In this document: in pieces, positions 1 through 7,388 of the stretch | Layout of the letters: the number at the start of each line of letters is the position of its first letter | Position numbering within the stretch: the stretch's first letter is position 1 | Assembly (NCBI GenBank): GCA_004552725.1 | Contig: SFNM01000034.1 | Span: 1 to 18,006, forward strand | DNA from: Bacteroidales bacterium | Lineage (GTDB): Bacteria > Bacteroidota > Bacteroidia > Bacteroidales > Muribaculaceae | Direction of reading: 5' to 3' | DNA: 18,006 nucleotides | The notes under the pieces: model-generated | The model's database searches: none | The model's input: only the letters and a program-made list of their open reading frames with translations | Told to the model about the DNA's origin: nothing | Translations under genes and position numbers: made by a program

Positions 1-14
1 CCAAAATAATTATG

Positions 15-22
15 TAACTTTG
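15..22 (+). promoter_or_regulatory. Bacteroidota -7 promoter box for the DUF3795 gene
   Basis: TAACTTTG matches the Bacteroidota -7 consensus TAnnTTTG. Transcription would start near 27-30, giving a leader of about 43 nt before the ATG at 71. The -33 element would lie off the left edge of the window, so only half of the promoter can be judged. Confidence 0.6.
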
Positions 23-70
23 CCATCGCTGATGAGAGTGATTATGGCTCTGTAGTCGATAACTATAAAG

Positions 71-409
71 ATGATGAAACAACTTATTGCTAGTTGCGGC
101 CTCGACTGCGAAAAATGCGAGGCACGCATAGCCACCTTGAACGATGATAACAACCTGCGCCTGAAAGTGGCAAAAGAATGGGGCGAGATGAATCAGATGG
201 AGTTCCAACCCGAGTGGATTAATTGTGAGGGTTGCCGCACCGACGGTTGCAAAACCTACTATTGCAGCGAATTGTGCAAAATCCGTCGGTGTGTAAAGGA
301 GAAGGACTACAACACCTGCGGCAACTGTGCCGAACTGCGCACCTGTAGCACCTTGGGCGAATTAGCTGCACACGCTCCCTATGTCTTCGAAAACCTGATA
401 GCCGAATAA
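71..409 (+). CDS. DUF3795 family cysteine-rich protein
   Basis: This 112-residue protein matches the DUF3795 pattern, beginning with a short strand followed by SCGLDCEKCEA. It has 12 cysteines (9, 13, 16, 52, 55, 60, 65, 69, 74, 83, 86, 92), arranged as CxxxCxxC near the N-terminus and several CxxC or CxxxC pairs in the second half. Such spacing suggests metal binding, probably zinc or an iron-sulfur centre; this is inference, since the family has no established reaction that I know of. There is no signal peptide or membrane segment, so it is likely cytoplasmic. Two ATG codons sit in tandem at 71 and 74 and either could be the start. It has its own promoter box upstream and faces the toxin-antitoxin pair convergently across a 93-bp gap. 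Nothing links it functionally to the peptidoglycan genes downstream. Confidence 0.88.
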   Translation: MMKQLIASCGLDCEKCEARIATLNDDNNLRLKVAKEWGEMNQMEFQPEWINCEGCRTDGCKTYYCSELCKIRRCVKEKDYNTCGNCAELRTCSTLGELAAHAPYVFENLIAE

Positions 410-502
410 CCGCCGGCATTAGTCGTGTGCGCCATCGCAGTTGGTCGTGAAGCAGTGTCAAAAGGCCGAAATGGTAGACGGCCAGATCTTGCATTGACTC
501 TT

Positions 503-769
503 TTAACTCACCGTTACAATCGGTTGTCCAAAAAACGATGAGAGCTTCGACAATGTAGCCACAGTAAAATTGTGCTGACCGCTCAGCCATTTGGTTATTT
601 CGCTCGGACGCCGCCCCATTGCCTCTGCCAATTGCTTCTTTGTTAGCCCGCGATTTACCATCAGCGAGTAAATTTTGTCGGAGATGTCAAAGCAAAGGTT
701 CACCTGATTCTGCACTTGTGGCGGAATCGGTCCCAAAATCTGCGCCAATGATTTTTCAGTGCGTTTCAT
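503..769 (-). CDS. XRE-family HTH protein, putative HigA-like antitoxin
   Basis: This 88-residue protein carries an XRE/Cro-type helix-turn-helix in its second half. The segment RGLTKKQLAEAMGRRPSEIT fits helices 2 and 3, followed by the usual KWLSG turn and a closing helix (TLSKLSSFFG). It likely binds DNA as a dimer. Its ATG overlaps the stop codon of the upstream minus-strand ORF by 4 nt (ATGA), so the two are translationally coupled. Toxin-first order with a C-terminally located HTH antitoxin is typical of HigBA-type modules. A perfect palindrome at the start of the pair (1071-1092) is the obvious candidate operator for autoregulation. The HTH call is firm; the antitoxin role is inferred from the arrangement. 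Confidence 0.85.
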   Translation of the reverse strand: MKRTEKSLAQILGPIPPQVQNQVNLCFDISDKIYSLMVNRGLTKKQLAEAMGRRPSEITKWLSGQHNFTVATLSKLSSFFGQPIVTVS

Positions 770-1080
770 AATTCAAAAATATTATCGGTTTCAATTAATT
801 TTTCAGAGATGATCACCGAACCATCATCAACGCCCTGCTTCAACAGCCGTTCAAAACGCTGCAAAGTCATTACATAACCCTTTAGCGTGGCGTCGTCCTC
901 ATAGCGGCGGGTGCTCTTAACGCCCCCATTACCCAGTACGAGAATCTTGTTGGACAAACGCAGGCAGTACAAGCGCAACTTCGATTGAACTACCGGCAAT
1001 GCTACTATCGAGTCACTTAATTTACCTTCCGGTCGGAAATATTCTAATTGAAATTTTTTGCAAAGGTACAAAAATTTCAC
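766..1080 (-). CDS. Putative type II toxin (HigB/RelE-like), possibly short at its N-terminus
   Basis: The ORF encodes 104 residues and precedes the XRE gene with a 4-nt overlap. Its central part, SKLRLYCLRLSNKILVLGNG, is followed by a Lys/Arg-rich stretch and an amphipathic helix. It resembles the last strands of RelE/HigB-like toxins (Arg-x-x-Tyr, then a hydrophobic strand, then a basic turn). I do not recognise a precise family. The first in-frame codon usable as a start is GTG at 1080, inside a 22-bp palindrome; in-frame sequence upstream reaches a stop after about 11 codons with no ATG. A promoter -7 box (1061-1068, minus strand) also lies inside the first codons, so a transcript from it would miss this GTG. 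Either the start lies elsewhere (TTG or another rare codon), or the N-terminus has been lost. Function is moderately likely; the start is uncertain. Confidence 0.6.
   Translation of the reverse strand: MKFLYLCKKFQLEYFRPEGKLSDSIVALPVVQSKLRLYCLRLSNKILVLGNGGVKSTRRYEDDATLKGYVMTLQRFERLLKQGVDDGSVIISEKLIETDNIFEL
1061..1068 (-). promoter_or_regulatory. -7 promoter box of the toxin-antitoxin pair
   Basis: On the minus strand the sequence reads TACCTTTG, a match to TAnnTTTG. It sits immediately beside the palindrome at 1071-1092, which covers the -10 to -35 interval. No convincing TTTG -33 element is visible at the usual 19-21 nt spacing. The predicted transcript start (about 1054) falls inside the annotated start of the toxin ORF, so either the box is not used or the CDS start is wrong. 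Confidence 0.45.
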
Positions 1081-1092
1081 TAGTGAAATTTT
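1071..1092. promoter_or_regulatory. Perfect 22-bp palindrome, candidate operator of the XRE antitoxin
   Basis: Bases 1071-1081 (AAAATTTCACT) and 1082-1092 (AGTGAAATTTT) are exact reverse complements with no spacer. The palindrome overlaps the toxin start codon and abuts the -7 box on the minus strand. Dimeric XRE antitoxins commonly repress their own promoters through such sites, so this is a good operator candidate. The symmetry is seen directly; the binding is inferred. Confidence 0.65.
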
Positions 1093-1250
1093 ACGGCAAT
1101 TAAATTTTCCGATTTACTCACCCACGTCGAAAAAAGCACAAAATCAGCGTGAATAATTAGTCCAAATAGTTATCGAAATTCAGATTTTTGTTAAAATGCG
1201 GAGGTAGAGTGAATAAAAAAATGGATATGTCGAAAAACACTGCAAAAAAG

Positions 1251-1281
1251 TTGGCGATATGACTGAAAAATTGTAATTTTG
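1251..1281 (+). promoter_or_regulatory. Promoter of the NlpC/P60 gene (-33 and -7)
   Basis: TTG at 1251-1253 and TAATTTTG at 1274-1281 are separated by 20 bp, which fits the Bacteroidota -33/-7 arrangement. The -7 box ends only 7 nt before the ATG at 1289. Transcription would start around 1285-1289, so the mRNA is predicted to be leaderless or nearly so. The rest of the 208-bp intergenic stretch (1081-1288) is AT-rich, and I see nothing else in it apart from the palindrome. Confidence 0.6.
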
Positions 1282-1288
1282 CGCTGTT

Positions 1289-1876
1289 ATGTTTAAACAT
1301 CTTGCCGGTTTATTAACAATCATGTGTTTGGCGCTGATGCCTATGATGACGTCGTGCCACTCGTCGCGCCATAGCGTGCGTGGCGACCAGGGTTCGCGCT
1401 ATGATGATAGAGATGATATCTATGGTGGGCGCGACCACGGGCGACACAATAATGAGCGTAACGAAGGTGAAGCCCCGGAAGGGGATGGCTTGCGGCGAGC
1501 GTTGAGCGACTATGCCATGAAATTTGTGGGTTCGCCCTATCGCTATGGAGGAAATGACGGCAGCGGGTTCGACTGTAGCGGGCTGGTGTGTCGCGTATAT
1601 TTGGATATAGCACATTTCAAGTTGCCACGCAATTCGGCCGAACAAGGTGAGTTTTGTCGACGCATAAGCAAAGGAAAACTCAAGGCTGGCGATTTGCTGT
1701 TTTTTACAGGTAAGCGAGGAGGAAGCGGACGTGTGAGCCATGTAGGTATTTACGTCGGCAAAGGTAAGATGGTGCACGCTTCCTCATCGCGCGGAGTGAT
1801 AGTAAGCAGTATTGATGATGATTATTGGGGTCCGCGATTACACCATTGTGGCCGAGTCGGTCAGTTGTTTAGGTGA
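1289..1876 (+). CDS. NlpC/P60 (C40) peptidoglycan endopeptidase, lipoprotein
   Basis: This 195-residue protein has a lipoprotein signal peptide with lipobox MTSC (Cys23), then a low-complexity Asp/Arg/His-rich linker (about 30-65), then an NlpC/P60 domain (about 70-195). The catalytic Cys96 lies in GFDCSGLVCRVY and the catalytic His151 in GRVSHVGIYVG, with His163 in MVHAS as the likely third polar residue. Enzymes of this family cut D-Glu-meso-DAP bonds in peptidoglycan stem peptides. Residues after the lipid Cys (HSSRH) do not look like the acidic surface-export signal known for Bacteroides lipoproteins, so a periplasm-facing anchor is more likely. It sits just upstream of the large salvage operon, in the same direction, but has its own promoter. 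No terminator separates it from the amidase gene, so read-through is possible. Confidence 0.93.
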   Translation: MFKHLAGLLTIMCLALMPMMTSCHSSRHSVRGDQGSRYDDRDDIYGGRDHGRHNNERNEGEAPEGDGLRRALSDYAMKFVGSPYRYGGNDGSGFDCSGLVCRVYLDIAHFKLPRNSAEQGEFCRRISKGKLKAGDLLFFTGKRGGSGRVSHVGIYVGKGKMVHASSSRGVIVSSIDDDYWGPRLHHCGRVGQLFR

Positions 1877-1946
1877 CAGTATAATAAAAATATGTAGTTA
1901 ATCTATAATAAAAGTTAATGATTATGGGAAATTGAAAAAATATTGT

Positions 1947-1954
1947 TAACTTTG
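1947..1954 (+). promoter_or_regulatory. -7 promoter box of the peptidoglycan-salvage operon
   Basis: TAACTTTG matches TAnnTTTG exactly, 50 nt before the amidase ATG at 2005. Transcription should start near 1960, giving an AT-rich leader of about 45 nt. The expected -33 position (about 1923-1927) holds only a weak TTATG. No other promoter-like box is obvious in the short gaps between 4960 and 17068, so this probably drives the whole gene set. Confidence 0.6.
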
Positions 1955-2004
1955 TACACATATAAATATAAAATTATAAAACAACCTTTTTTACCCTAAA
2001 ACCA

Positions 2005-4959
2005 ATGAAACTCCGTCATGTAGCAACAGCCTTGCTTTTAGCATGTTTGCCCGGAAGTGTATGTGTTCAAGCCGGTGCTAATGAAGATGCTGTCCTTGCC
2101 GTAGTCAACACTTATAAGCCCGGCACATGTGCGTTGGGCAATGTAGTAGTCAACAAAGTCACCATTAGTAATTCTGCGAAAACCATCACCGTTGATTGTT
2201 CAGAAGCAGTGGCTTATATTCCTTTCACCTCAGAGACCCTTGAAGCGTGTAAAGCCGACATTCGCGTAGCCCTTGGTTCGCGCTATGCCAATTACAAGGT
2301 GGTACTCAAGGCCGACGAGGATAATCTTGATGAATTGACGTTGTTCGCGCCGAAGAAAGTGAGCGCACCCACCGAAACCACGCCATTCATCACCGCAGTC
2401 GGTGCTCCTGCAGCGCCTCAAGGCTTGGATAATCGTATCATCACTATGTGGCAGAGCCATGGTTGGTATTTCGAGCCTAAACTTAATCGCTGGGAATGGC
2501 AGCGTGCGCGTATCTTCCAAACAGTCGAAGACCTGTATACCCAAGGATATGTGATGCCATTTTTGATGCCGATGCTCGAAAATGCCGGTGCTTACGTGAT
2601 GAGCCCGCGAGAACGCGACATCAACACCACTGAAATTATTGTCGATGCCGATAATGCCGCTACACCCGGCTATGCCGAGACCAACGGCTCCAAAAAGTGG
2701 GGCAAAGCATCAGTGGCCGGTTTCGGTTGGGATGGACAATACTTAGTGAACTCTCAAAATCCCTTCCGCGATGGCACGGCACGTCGTGTGGCCGCCGTTT
2801 CAGCCGACCAGCATTTGTCGAAAGCCGTGTGGAAGGCCGATATACCTACAGCCGGTGAATATGCAGTATATGTAAGTTATGTGACTGAAACCAACAGCGC
2901 TACCGATGCTCACTATACTATCAATGCGGCTAATGGTGCTCGTAAATTTATCGTAAACCAAAAAATGGGCGGTGGTACATGGATTTACCTCGGCCATTTC
3001 TTGTTTAATAAAGGCAATGGCCAAACAATAGTGGAACTCACCAACGAAAGCAATGACAACAAAGCCGTAGTGACAGCCGATGCCGTGAAAATCGGCGGCG
3101 GTATGGGCGTTGTATCGCGTATTGTTAAAGAGCCGTTGGACTCCATCGACTACCAATACGTGGCAAGCGGCTATCCCAAATTTGTGGAAGGCGCTCGCTA
3201 CTTTATGCAGTGGGCCGGTGCTCCCGACAGCGTGTACACACCCACTGAAAATGTTAACGACTACACCGACGACTATCGTGGCCGCGGATTGTGGGTTAAC
3301 TGGCTGGCCGGCGGCTCTTCAGTATTGCCTGAGAGCGAAGGCCTTCACATTCCGGTGGACCTCAGTTTTGCTTTCCATACCGATGCCGGCACCTTCAAGA
3401 CCGACTCAATCGTAGGTACTCTCGGCATCTATTCCACAGCCGGTACTCAATTTGATAACGGTCAAGACCGTAGCGCTTCGCGAGACCTCTGCGACCTGAT
3501 TATGACAAACATCTGCAATGATGTTCGCTCCACTTACGAACCCCGCTGGACCCGCCGCGGCATGTGGGACAAGAGTTACTTTGAGGCTCGCGTGCCTCAA
3601 GTGCCGGCCATGTTGCTCGAACTCCTCTCGCACCAAAACTTTGCCGATATGAAATACGGTCTCGACCCTGCGTTCCGTTTCGTAGTGTCGCGCGCTATAT
3701 ATAAAGGTATGTTGCAATTCATCGCTCATCGTGACAATCGCCCCTACGTGGTGCAACCCCTGCCGGTGAAAGATTTTGCCATTTCGGACTACGGTAATCA
3801 CACCTACCGCCTCTCTTGGGCCGAAACCGTTGATAGCCTTGAAACTACTGCACATCCCACATATTATATAATAGAGCACCGCGAAGGTGACAACCTCGGC
3901 TTCACCCGCTTGGCCACCTCCACCAATCCGTGGTTTGACGTGACAGTAGACGACACCGACATCCACTCCTACCGCATCATTGCGGCCAACGAAGGCGGTG
4001 TAAGTTTCCCCTCTGAAGTCCTTGCACTTTGCGACCTCCACAACGACACCGCACCGGTGATGGTAGTCAATGGTTTCACACGCGTGTCCGCGCCCGACTG
4101 GTTTGAAGCCTCCGAAGAAATCGCCGGTTTCTACGACCAACGCGACCATGGCGTGCCCTACGTGCGCGACATCTCTTTCATCGGTTCGCAATTCGAATAT
4201 CGTCGCGATATTCCATGGATGGACGACGATGCAGCCGGTTTCGGTGCTTCACGTTCAGATTATGAAGACCGCGTGATAGCCGGTAATACATTCGACTATG
4301 TGTACACTCACGGCAAGGCCATCGCTGCCGCCGGCCACTCGTTCATCTCCTCCTCGGTGGCTGCTTATCAAGCATCGAGCGCTCGCTACGAAGTAGTGGA
4401 CCTCATCCTCGGCAAGCAGAAAGAAATCAAGCACGGCCGCGGCGTGTACGGCACCTACTTCAAAACCTTCCCCGCCGCCTTGCAAGCCAAAATTACCGCC
4501 GATGCGCAAGCCGGCACTTCATTCTTCGTGTCGGGCGCTTTCGTAGCCACCGACTTGTGGGATAACCCCAACAGCGACGAAGCCACTGCCGAAGCCGACC
4601 AAAAATTTGCCACCGAAGTGCTCGGCTACCACTGGCGCGTGGACCAAGCCTGCGTGGAAGGTCAAGCCTACCAAGTGCCCTGCCGCTTCAAAGAGTTCAC
4701 CGGCGGCAATTTCGACTACTCCAACACCCTCAATGAAGCGCTCTACTGCGTGGAATCGCCCGACTCATTCTACGGTGCCGACCCTGCCAAGGCTTGCACC
4801 CTGTTGCGCTACAGCGAAAACAACCTCGTGGCCGGTATCGCAGCCAACATGGGCGGCTACCGCACCGTTATAGCCGGTTTCCCCTTCGAAACCGTTACCA
4901 ACGAGGCTCAACGCAACACCTTCATGAAACAAATTCTTACATTCTTTAGCAACAAATAA
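2005..4959 (+). CDS. Exported N-acetylmuramoyl-L-alanine amidase with golvesin-like insertion and FN3 domain
   Basis: This is a 984-residue multidomain protein. A hydrophobic N-terminus (LLLACLPGSVCVQA) is an export signal, probably cut after Ala23; Cys14 or Cys20 leave lipoprotein processing possible. The zinc amidase (Amidase_3-like) domain is split. The first half (about 142-205) holds His152 in WQSHGW and Glu175 in TVED. The second half (about 448-575) holds His458 in AFHTDAG and Glu539 in the PAMLLELLSHQNFAD stretch, a classic amidase C-terminal signature. Between them, about 210-368, lies a beta-rich golvesin C-terminal-like module (ADIPTAGEYAVYVSY). An FN3-like segment follows (about 584-675), then a 300-residue C-terminal region that may be glutamine-amidotransferase-like. 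Such proteins are often misnamed xanthan lyases. It likely strips stem peptides from glycan strands in the periplasm or outside, preparing substrate for NamZ. It is the first gene of the operon. Confidence 0.85.
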   Translation: MKLRHVATALLLACLPGSVCVQAGANEDAVLAVVNTYKPGTCALGNVVVNKVTISNSAKTITVDCSEAVAYIPFTSETLEACKADIRVALGSRYANYKVVLKADEDNLDELTLFAPKKVSAPTETTPFITAVGAPAAPQGLDNRIITMWQSHGWYFEPKLNRWEWQRARIFQTVEDLYTQGYVMPFLMPMLENAGAYVMSPRERDINTTEIIVDADNAATPGYAETNGSKKWGKASVAGFGWDGQYLVNSQNPFRDGTARRVAAVSADQHLSKAVWKADIPTAGEYAVYVSYVTETNSATDAHYTINAANGARKFIVNQKMGGGTWIYLGHFLFNKGNGQTIVELTNESNDNKAVVTADAVKIGGGMGVVSRIVKEPLDSIDYQYVASGYPKFVEGARYFMQWAGAPDSVYTPTENVNDYTDDYRGRGLWVNWLAGGSSVLPESEGLHIPVDLSFAFHTDAGTFKTDSIVGTLGIYSTAGTQFDNGQDRSASRDLCDLIMTNICNDVRSTYEPRWTRRGMWDKSYFEARVPQVPAMLLELLSHQNFADMKYGLDPAFRFVVSRAIYKGMLQFIAHRDNRPYVVQPLPVKDFAISDYGNHTYRLSWAETVDSLETTAHPTYYIIEHREGDNLGFTRLATSTNPWFDVTVDDTDIHSYRIIAANEGGVSFPSEVLALCDLHNDTAPVMVVNGFTRVSAPDWFEASEEIAGFYDQRDHGVPYVRDISFIGSQFEYRRDIPWMDDDAAGFGASRSDYEDRVIAGNTFDYVYTHGKAIAAAGHSFISSSVAAYQASSARYEVVDLILGKQKEIKHGRGVYGTYFKTFPAALQAKITADAQAGTSFFVSGAFVATDLWDNPNSDEATAEADQKFATEVLGYHWRVDQACVEGQAYQVPCRFKEFTGGNFDYSNTLNEALYCVESPDSFYGADPAKACTLLRYSENNLVAGIAANMGGYRTVIAGFPFETVTNEAQRNTFMKQILTFFSNK

Positions 4960-4986
4960 ACAACTAACCACCTATAAACCAACAAC

Positions 4987-6444
4987 ATGAAAACTATCAA
5001 CTGTTTTGTTCCCTACGCTGATGCCGCTCAGGTACAAGCCACAGTCAACGCTCTGCGTCAAAGCGAGTTAGTAACCAAGATCTTCCTGCTCGCCACCGCT
5101 GAAGACGCACAACCGCTCGAAGGATGTGAACTCATCCACATCGACGCCATCACATCTTCCGCTACAATGAAAAAAATCGCTGCAGCAGCGGATGCCGACT
5201 TCGTGTTGCTTTACACCAAATACGATACCCTCGTACCCGGATACTTCGCCATCGAACGCCTCGTGCGCCTCGCCGGCGACTCCCGTGCCGCTATGCTTTA
5301 CGCTGACTCCTACAGCGTAGTAGATGGCAAAAAATCCAACTGCCCCGTTATCGACTATCAATTCGGCTCGCTCCGCGACGACTTCAACTTCGGCAACTTG
5401 CTGTTCTTCTGCGGCTGCTGCTTCAAAAAAGCCGCTGAAGGCATCACAGCCAACTACACCGCTGCCGGTCTCTACGACTTGCGCCTGCGTGTAAGCCGTC
5501 TTGGCGACCTTGTTCATGTGAACGAATATCTCTACACCGAAATCGCCGCACCCAAGAAAGAAGACGGCGAATCGCACTTCTCCTACGTTGACCCCCGCAA
5601 CCGCGGCGCTCAAATCGAAATGGAACAAGCCTGCACCGATCACCTCAAAGCCATCGGTGGTTATCTCGAACCCAAATTCGACAAAATCGAATTCGACAAA
5701 GGTGACTTTGAATACGAAGCATCGGTTATCATCCCCGTGCGCAATCGCGTTCGCACTATCCGCGACGCTATCCGCAGCGTGTTGAGCCAGAAGACCGACT
5801 TCCCCTTCAACCTCATCATCATCGACAACCTCTCGACCGACGGTACCTCTGAAGCCATCGAAGAATTTACCTCCGACGAACGCGTGGTTCACATCATCCC
5901 CGAACGCGACGACCTCGGCATCGGCGGTTGCTGGAATATGGGCGTGCACCATCCCAAATGCGGTAAATTCGCCGTGCAACTCGACTCCGACGACATCTAC
6001 AAAGACGAAAACACACTGGCCAAGATGGTGGCTGCCTTCTACGAACAAAACTGCGGCATGGTTGTGGGCACCTACATGCTCACCGACATCAACCTGCAAA
6101 TGCTGCCTCCCGGCGTAATCGACCACAAGGAATGGACCCCCGAAAACGGCCGCAACAACGCTCTGCGCATCAACGGCCTCGGCGCTCCCCGTGCGTTCTA
6201 CACTCCGATGCTGCGCGAAATCAAGGTGCCCAACACCTCCTACGGCGAAGACTACGCTCTCGGTTTGGCCTTCTCTCGCCACAACCAAATCGGTCGCGTG
6301 TATGACGTGGTTTACCTCTGCCGTCGCTGGGAAGACAACTCCGACCACGCTCTCGACATCGTCAAGACCAACAACAACAACCTCTACAAAGACCGCATCC
6401 GCACTTGGGAACTCCAAGCACGCGTCGCTCTCAATAAAAAGTAA
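4987..6444 (+). CDS. Family 2 glycosyltransferase with duplicated GT-A-like domains
   Basis: The protein has 485 residues, no signal peptide and no convincing membrane helix, so it is probably cytoplasmic. The C-terminal half (about 243-480) is a clear GT2 domain: VIIPVRNR at 247-254, DNLSTDGT at 280-287, the metal-binding QLDSDDIY at 331-338, and YGEDYALG at 419-426 as the likely catalytic-base region, ending with RRWEDNSDH. The N-terminal half (about 1-190) looks like a degenerate second GT-A fold, with YADSY (105-109) at the place of the DxD motif. The donor and acceptor cannot be read from the sequence. It starts 27 nt after the amidase and ends 5 nt before the DUF4922 gene. A cytoplasmic glycosyltransferase is unexpected in a degradation operon. 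Pairing with a sugar-nucleotide-type HIT enzyme suggests the two make and use an activated sugar. Confidence 0.85.
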   Translation: MKTINCFVPYADAAQVQATVNALRQSELVTKIFLLATAEDAQPLEGCELIHIDAITSSATMKKIAAAADADFVLLYTKYDTLVPGYFAIERLVRLAGDSRAAMLYADSYSVVDGKKSNCPVIDYQFGSLRDDFNFGNLLFFCGCCFKKAAEGITANYTAAGLYDLRLRVSRLGDLVHVNEYLYTEIAAPKKEDGESHFSYVDPRNRGAQIEMEQACTDHLKAIGGYLEPKFDKIEFDKGDFEYEASVIIPVRNRVRTIRDAIRSVLSQKTDFPFNLIIIDNLSTDGTSEAIEEFTSDERVVHIIPERDDLGIGGCWNMGVHHPKCGKFAVQLDSDDIYKDENTLAKMVAAFYEQNCGMVVGTYMLTDINLQMLPPGVIDHKEWTPENGRNNALRINGLGAPRAFYTPMLREIKVPNTSYGEDYALGLAFSRHNQIGRVYDVVYLCRRWEDNSDHALDIVKTNNNNLYKDRIRTWELQARVALNKK

Positions 6445-6449
6445 TCGCG

Positions 6450-7388
6450 ATGGCTGAAAAAGTGACATCCGCGCAAATTAACGATTTCATCAACGCTCAG
6501 ATTGCCGAGTGGCCCATGGCCGCCGGCAATTTCGAGGCGTTGAAAGGCGTCAAGGTCAAAGAAGTGGCCCTGCCCGGCTGGACTGTCAAGGTGCAGTTCA
6601 ATCCCGCTCGCATCGTGTCGTCTTCGGCTAAGGTTGACGCAAAATCGTTGAAGGAACGCAAGTGCTTCCTTTGCGCCCAGAACCGTCCCGACGTGCAACG
6701 CGGCATCTCCTGGGGCGATAAGTACACCATCCTCATCAATCCCTTCCCCATCTTCCCGCGCCACCTTACCATCCCCGACGACGGCCACGTGGACCAACTC
6801 ATCGAAGGCCGCATCGCCGACATGATGAGCCTCGCACAACAACTCGACGAGTACACTATATTCTATAACGGTCCCCGTTGCGGTGCCTCCGCCCCCGACC
6901 ACATGCATTTCCAAGCCGGCAACTCCGACTTCCTCACTTTGGGTGAAGCACTCGAAGCAGCCGAATTGAAGACCGTGGCTACCGACGGCGACTCCGTGCT
7001 CGCCGTGGTCGACACCCTGCCCCTGAATGTGTTCGTAATCGACGCCGACACTCCCGAAGCCGGCCAACGCCTCTTCTCGCGCCTGTATGCTGCCATCCCC
7101 GTGCCAGAAGGCGAACGCGAACCCATGATGAACCTGCTGTGCTACGCCACCGCCGCCGGCGTGCGCCTTGTGGTTATCCCCCGCAAGCGCCACCGCCCCT
7201 CGTTCTACGGTACCGAAGGCGAAGACACCATGCTGCTGTCGCCCGCATCCGTCGACATGGGCGGCGTGTTCATCACTCCTCTCGAAAAAGACTTCAACGC
7301 ACTCGACGCTGACAAAATTTGTCAAGTGCTCGACGAATTGTGTCTCTCCAACGAAGAAATCAACCAAATCGCCCAAAACATCCAATAA
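6450..7388 (+). CDS. DUF4922 protein, HIT-superfamily nucleotidyltransferase/phosphorylase
   Basis: This 312-residue protein has no export signal. It resembles the GalT/GDP-L-galactose phosphorylase branch of the histidine-triad superfamily. A CxxC pair (Cys72, Cys75 in ERKCFLCAQNRP) is followed by NPFPIFPRHLTIP (97-109) and the active-site motif DHMHFQAG. His151-x-His153-x-Gln155 is the HxHxQ form in which the second His carries a covalent nucleotide in GalT-type enzymes. The likely reaction is reversible nucleotidyl transfer between a nucleotide sugar and phosphate or a sugar phosphate; the actual substrate is unknown. It begins 5 nt after the GT2 gene, and its TAA overlaps the ATG of the next gene in TAATG, so translation is coupled on both sides. 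Family membership is fairly secure; the function is inferred from motif and context. Confidence 0.82.
   Translation: MAEKVTSAQINDFINAQIAEWPMAAGNFEALKGVKVKEVALPGWTVKVQFNPARIVSSSAKVDAKSLKERKCFLCAQNRPDVQRGISWGDKYTILINPFPIFPRHLTIPDDGHVDQLIEGRIADMMSLAQQLDEYTIFYNGPRCGASAPDHMHFQAGNSDFLTLGEALEAAELKTVATDGDSVLAVVDTLPLNVFVIDADTPEAGQRLFSRLYAAIPVPEGEREPMMNLLCYATAAGVRLVVIPRKRHRPSFYGTEGEDTMLLSPASVDMGGVFITPLEKDFNALDADKICQVLDELCLSNEEINQIAQNIQ

Noticed and set aside
464..483. Short GGCCG/CGGCC inverted repeat as a terminator between the convergent DUF3795 and XRE genes
   Set aside because: The stem is only 5 bp with a 10-nt loop and no T tract follows on either strand. It is too weak to call.
219..590. 123-residue minus-strand frame overlapping the DUF3795 and XRE genes
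   Set aside because: It runs antisense through the Cys-rich DUF3795 gene, giving a Cys/Arg-rich nonsense product, and overlaps the end of the XRE gene in another frame.
5068..6468. 466-residue open frame on the minus strand opposite the GT2 gene
   Set aside because: It is antisense to a well-supported GT2 gene. Its product is dominated by Val, Gly, Ala, Phe, Glu and Asp without any recognisable motif, as expected when the sense strand uses C-ending codons heavily. No promoter box precedes it.
7319..7387. Upstream in-frame start for the SpoIID gene
   Set aside because: It would overlap the DUF4922 coding region by 70 nt and add 23 hydrophilic residues with no family similarity. The TAATG junction at 7386-7390 is the natural start.
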